Both the position numbers and the translations under genes were made by a program. A stretch of 13,961 bases of DNA from JAUXLW01 sp964195005 (GTDB taxonomy: Bacteria > Actinomycetota > Acidimicrobiia > Spongiisociales > SHLN01): NCBI GenBank assembly GCA_964195005.1, contig CAXMOO010000184.1, positions 1 to 13,961 of the forward strand. Reading direction: 5' to 3'. This document shows positions 12,693-13,961 of the stretch, in pieces. A model generated the notes under the pieces. The model did not search any database, was not told the origin of the DNA, and saw nothing but the letters and a program-made list of their open reading frames with translations. How positions within the stretch are numbered: position 1 is the first letter of the stretch; each line of letters begins with the position of its first letter.

Positions 12693-13717
12693 CCAACGCG
12701 ATCCTCATCACCGGAGGCGGCGGAGTCGGGAAGACGACCATTGCTGCCGCCCTCGGGGTCGCAGCGGCCGAAGCCGGTCACAGAACCCTGGTGCTAACGG
12801 TGGATCCCGCCCGCCGCCTGGCGTCCGCACTGGGCCTCGAGGAGCTGACCAACCAACCAAATCCCAATCCCAAGCAACAGGGCCTTTACGCCGCCATGCT
12901 GGATTCGGCCGCATCGTGGGACGCCATTGCCCGCCGCCACGCTCCTCCGGATGTGGCCGAGCGCTTGATCACGAATCCCCTTTTCGAGGCGGTGGCACAC
13001 CGGTTCCCCTCGGGCCAGTCCTATGCGGCAGCCGAGGAAATGGTCACCCACCTGGAAAGCGGCGAGTGGGATCTAGTGGTGGTAGATACGCCGCCCGCTG
13101 CCGGAGGCATCGAGTTTTTCTCGGCCGCTGCCAGGATGCGCGAACTAGTGGGTGGACGGCTCCTGCGGTGGCTCACAGGCGCCAGACTCCCCGGCCGACG
13201 GGGATTGTTCAACTTTGCCGGCCGTCCCGCCCTGCGGCTGGCAGACGCCCTCCTGGGGGGGCCGCTCCTCGAACAAGTGGCCGAGTTCCTATTCGACTTG
13301 CGCACCACCTACGACGGCATCAGCGCCAAAGCCCTCGACATCGACGCTCACCTGGGCAGAGCCCACGCGGTGGTGGTCACGACGACCGACGCCGGCCCCA
13401 TACGGGAAGCCCGGCGCTTCTACCAGGAGGGACTCTCACCGGCGCTCGTTGTTTTCAACCGCAGCCTGCCTACCGCGTGGGCCGGTGAAGTGGAACCGAT
13501 CGAGGATGGAAGAGCTGCCGCCGCCCTCAACCACAACCTCAACCGTTGGGGTGTGGAAGTGCGCAGGCAGACCGAGGTCCAAGCAGAGTTCGCGAGTCGA
13601 TTTCCGACTCCGCTTGCTTCGGTGATGTGGATGCCGGAATCTCCGGTGGACCTCGAAAGCCTGGGCCGCCTGGTGGTCGACGCTCATGACCTGAATCTGA
13701 AGCTACTGGGAATCTGA
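12689..13717 (+). CDS. ArsA/Get3-like ATPase, second of pair (Rv3680-like)
   Basis: Second ATPase of the pair, 342 residues. Walker A at 9-17 is GGGGVGKTT, with glycine in place of the signature lysine. Switch I is intact: VLTVDPARRLASALGL with D39-P-A. Switch II is VVVDTPP with D133, and FNRS (256-259) is the adenine region. The segment order closely follows M. tuberculosis Rv3680 (VVDTPP region, then a basic amphipathic stretch near 150-185, then TTTDAGPIREARRF and LVVFNRS). There are no cysteines. The GTG at 12689 was chosen over an upstream in-frame ATG (12584), because it forms a GTGA overlap with the previous stop and puts the P-loop near the N-terminus as usual. In mycobacteria the pair has been linked to metabolic and stress adaptation; a client is not known here. 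Confidence 0.92.
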   Translation: MTNAILITGGGGVGKTTIAAALGVAAAEAGHRTLVLTVDPARRLASALGLEELTNQPNPNPKQQGLYAAMLDSAASWDAIARRHAPPDVAERLITNPLFEAVAHRFPSGQSYAAAEEMVTHLESGEWDLVVVDTPPAAGGIEFFSAAARMRELVGGRLLRWLTGARLPGRRGLFNFAGRPALRLADALLGGPLLEQVAEFLFDLRTTYDGISAKALDIDAHLGRAHAVVVTTTDAGPIREARRFYQEGLSPALVVFNRSLPTAWAGEVEPIEDGRAAAALNHNLNRWGVEVRRQTEVQAEFASRFPTPLASVMWMPESPVDLESLGRLVVDAHDLNLKLLGI

Positions 13718-13835
13718 GGATCGGGACCAGGTGGCGGGGTCTGACGAGTCTTCTGAACATGAGGGAGATCGTCCACATCAGCGGAATCCTGCTGGTGGCG
13801 GCCGCGGCGGGCAGGTCAGGCTGCGACGGTGGCAG

Positions 13836-13961
13836 TCACGATTGGGGAACGGTAGGCGCGGCAGCCAATGCCTTGGCTCCCAGCAATTCCTTGAGCTCGG
13901 CGTAAAGGGCACTGCGGGGCTCAACCCGGAACTCCTCACCAAGGCGCAATACCTTTGTTTC
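13836..13961 (-). CDS. C-terminal end of an unidentified protein (runs off the window)
   Basis: An open frame of 41 codons enters from the right edge and stops at TGA 13838-13836. It reads like real coding sequence: an amphipathic helix-prone stretch (LRLGEEFRVEPRSALYAEL, then KELLGAKALAA) followed by a short tail APTVPQS. The family is not recognised. It is convergent with the second ArsA-like gene, with a 118-bp gap (13718-13835) in which I see no convincing terminator hairpin or other feature. Confidence 0.55.
   Translation of the reverse strand, partial: ETKVLRLGEEFRVEPRSALYAELKELLGAKALAAAPTVPQS

Noticed and set aside
12538..13488. A 316-codon plus-strand frame overlapping both ArsA-like genes
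   Set aside because: Out of frame with two well-conserved ATPases, and its product is dominated by Arg, Pro, Gly and His.
11838..13717. An arsenic-resistance operon
   Set aside because: The ATPases lack cysteines and no arsB, arsR, arsC or arsD-like gene is nearby.
13759..13905. A 48-codon plus-strand frame after the second ATPase, with a lipoprotein-like start (hydrophobic stretch then RSGC)
   Set aside because: No ribosome-binding site, a poor lipobox, and it overlaps the more protein-like partial gene on the opposite strand.

Overview
The window looks like a chromosomal segment of a high-GC Gram-positive-type bacterium, most plausibly a deep-branching actinobacterium (Acidimicrobiia-like). 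This is inference. It rests on high GC throughout, frequent GTG starts, very tight gene packing, and a tandem pair of ArsA/Get3-like ATPases closely resembling the Rv3679-Rv3680 pair of Mycobacterium tuberculosis, where nth also lies nearby. No rRNA, tRNA, CRISPR array, prophage or complete insertion sequence was seen.

Layout. Positions 16-5471 (minus strand) read as one long cluster in the order ccdA, trpE, ygfZ, OmpR-type response regulator, sensor histidine kinase. The last four are tightly packed: trpE/ygfZ share ATGA, ygfZ/regulator are 36 nt apart, and regulator/kinase share TAGTG. Between ccdA and trpE sits a 157-bp element with imperfect terminal inverted repeats flanked by CTAG on both sides. 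It looks like a MITE (small non-autonomous transposon). Removing it together with one CTAG leaves ccdA-TAG-CC-ATG-trpE, a normal operon junction. The element supplies the GGAGG ribosome-binding site now in front of trpE.

Positions 5535-7090 (plus) hold csaA, a tRNA-binding-domain protein, coupled by an ATGA overlap to an MFS transporter. Convergent to it, with one base between stop codons, is a minus-strand pair: nth (endonuclease III) followed by a DinF-type MATE exporter, joined by a GTGA overlap. Next come a hotdog thioesterase (plus) and a small two-TM membrane protein (minus), whose 3' ends overlap by 14 nt.

Positions 9956-13717 (plus) carry an unusual four-gene block. It consists of a 543-residue protein made of two ThyX-like halves with complementary degenerate active-site motifs, a 73-residue unknown protein, and the two ArsA-like ATPases. 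A 17-bp perfect palindrome (CACAAAT-TAC-ATTTGTG) lies just upstream of the ThyX-like start. The window ends inside an unidentified minus-strand gene.

The parts most worth following up are the MITE-like insertion controlling trpE, the double ThyX-like protein with its operator-like palindrome, and the asymmetric cysteine-free ArsA pair.
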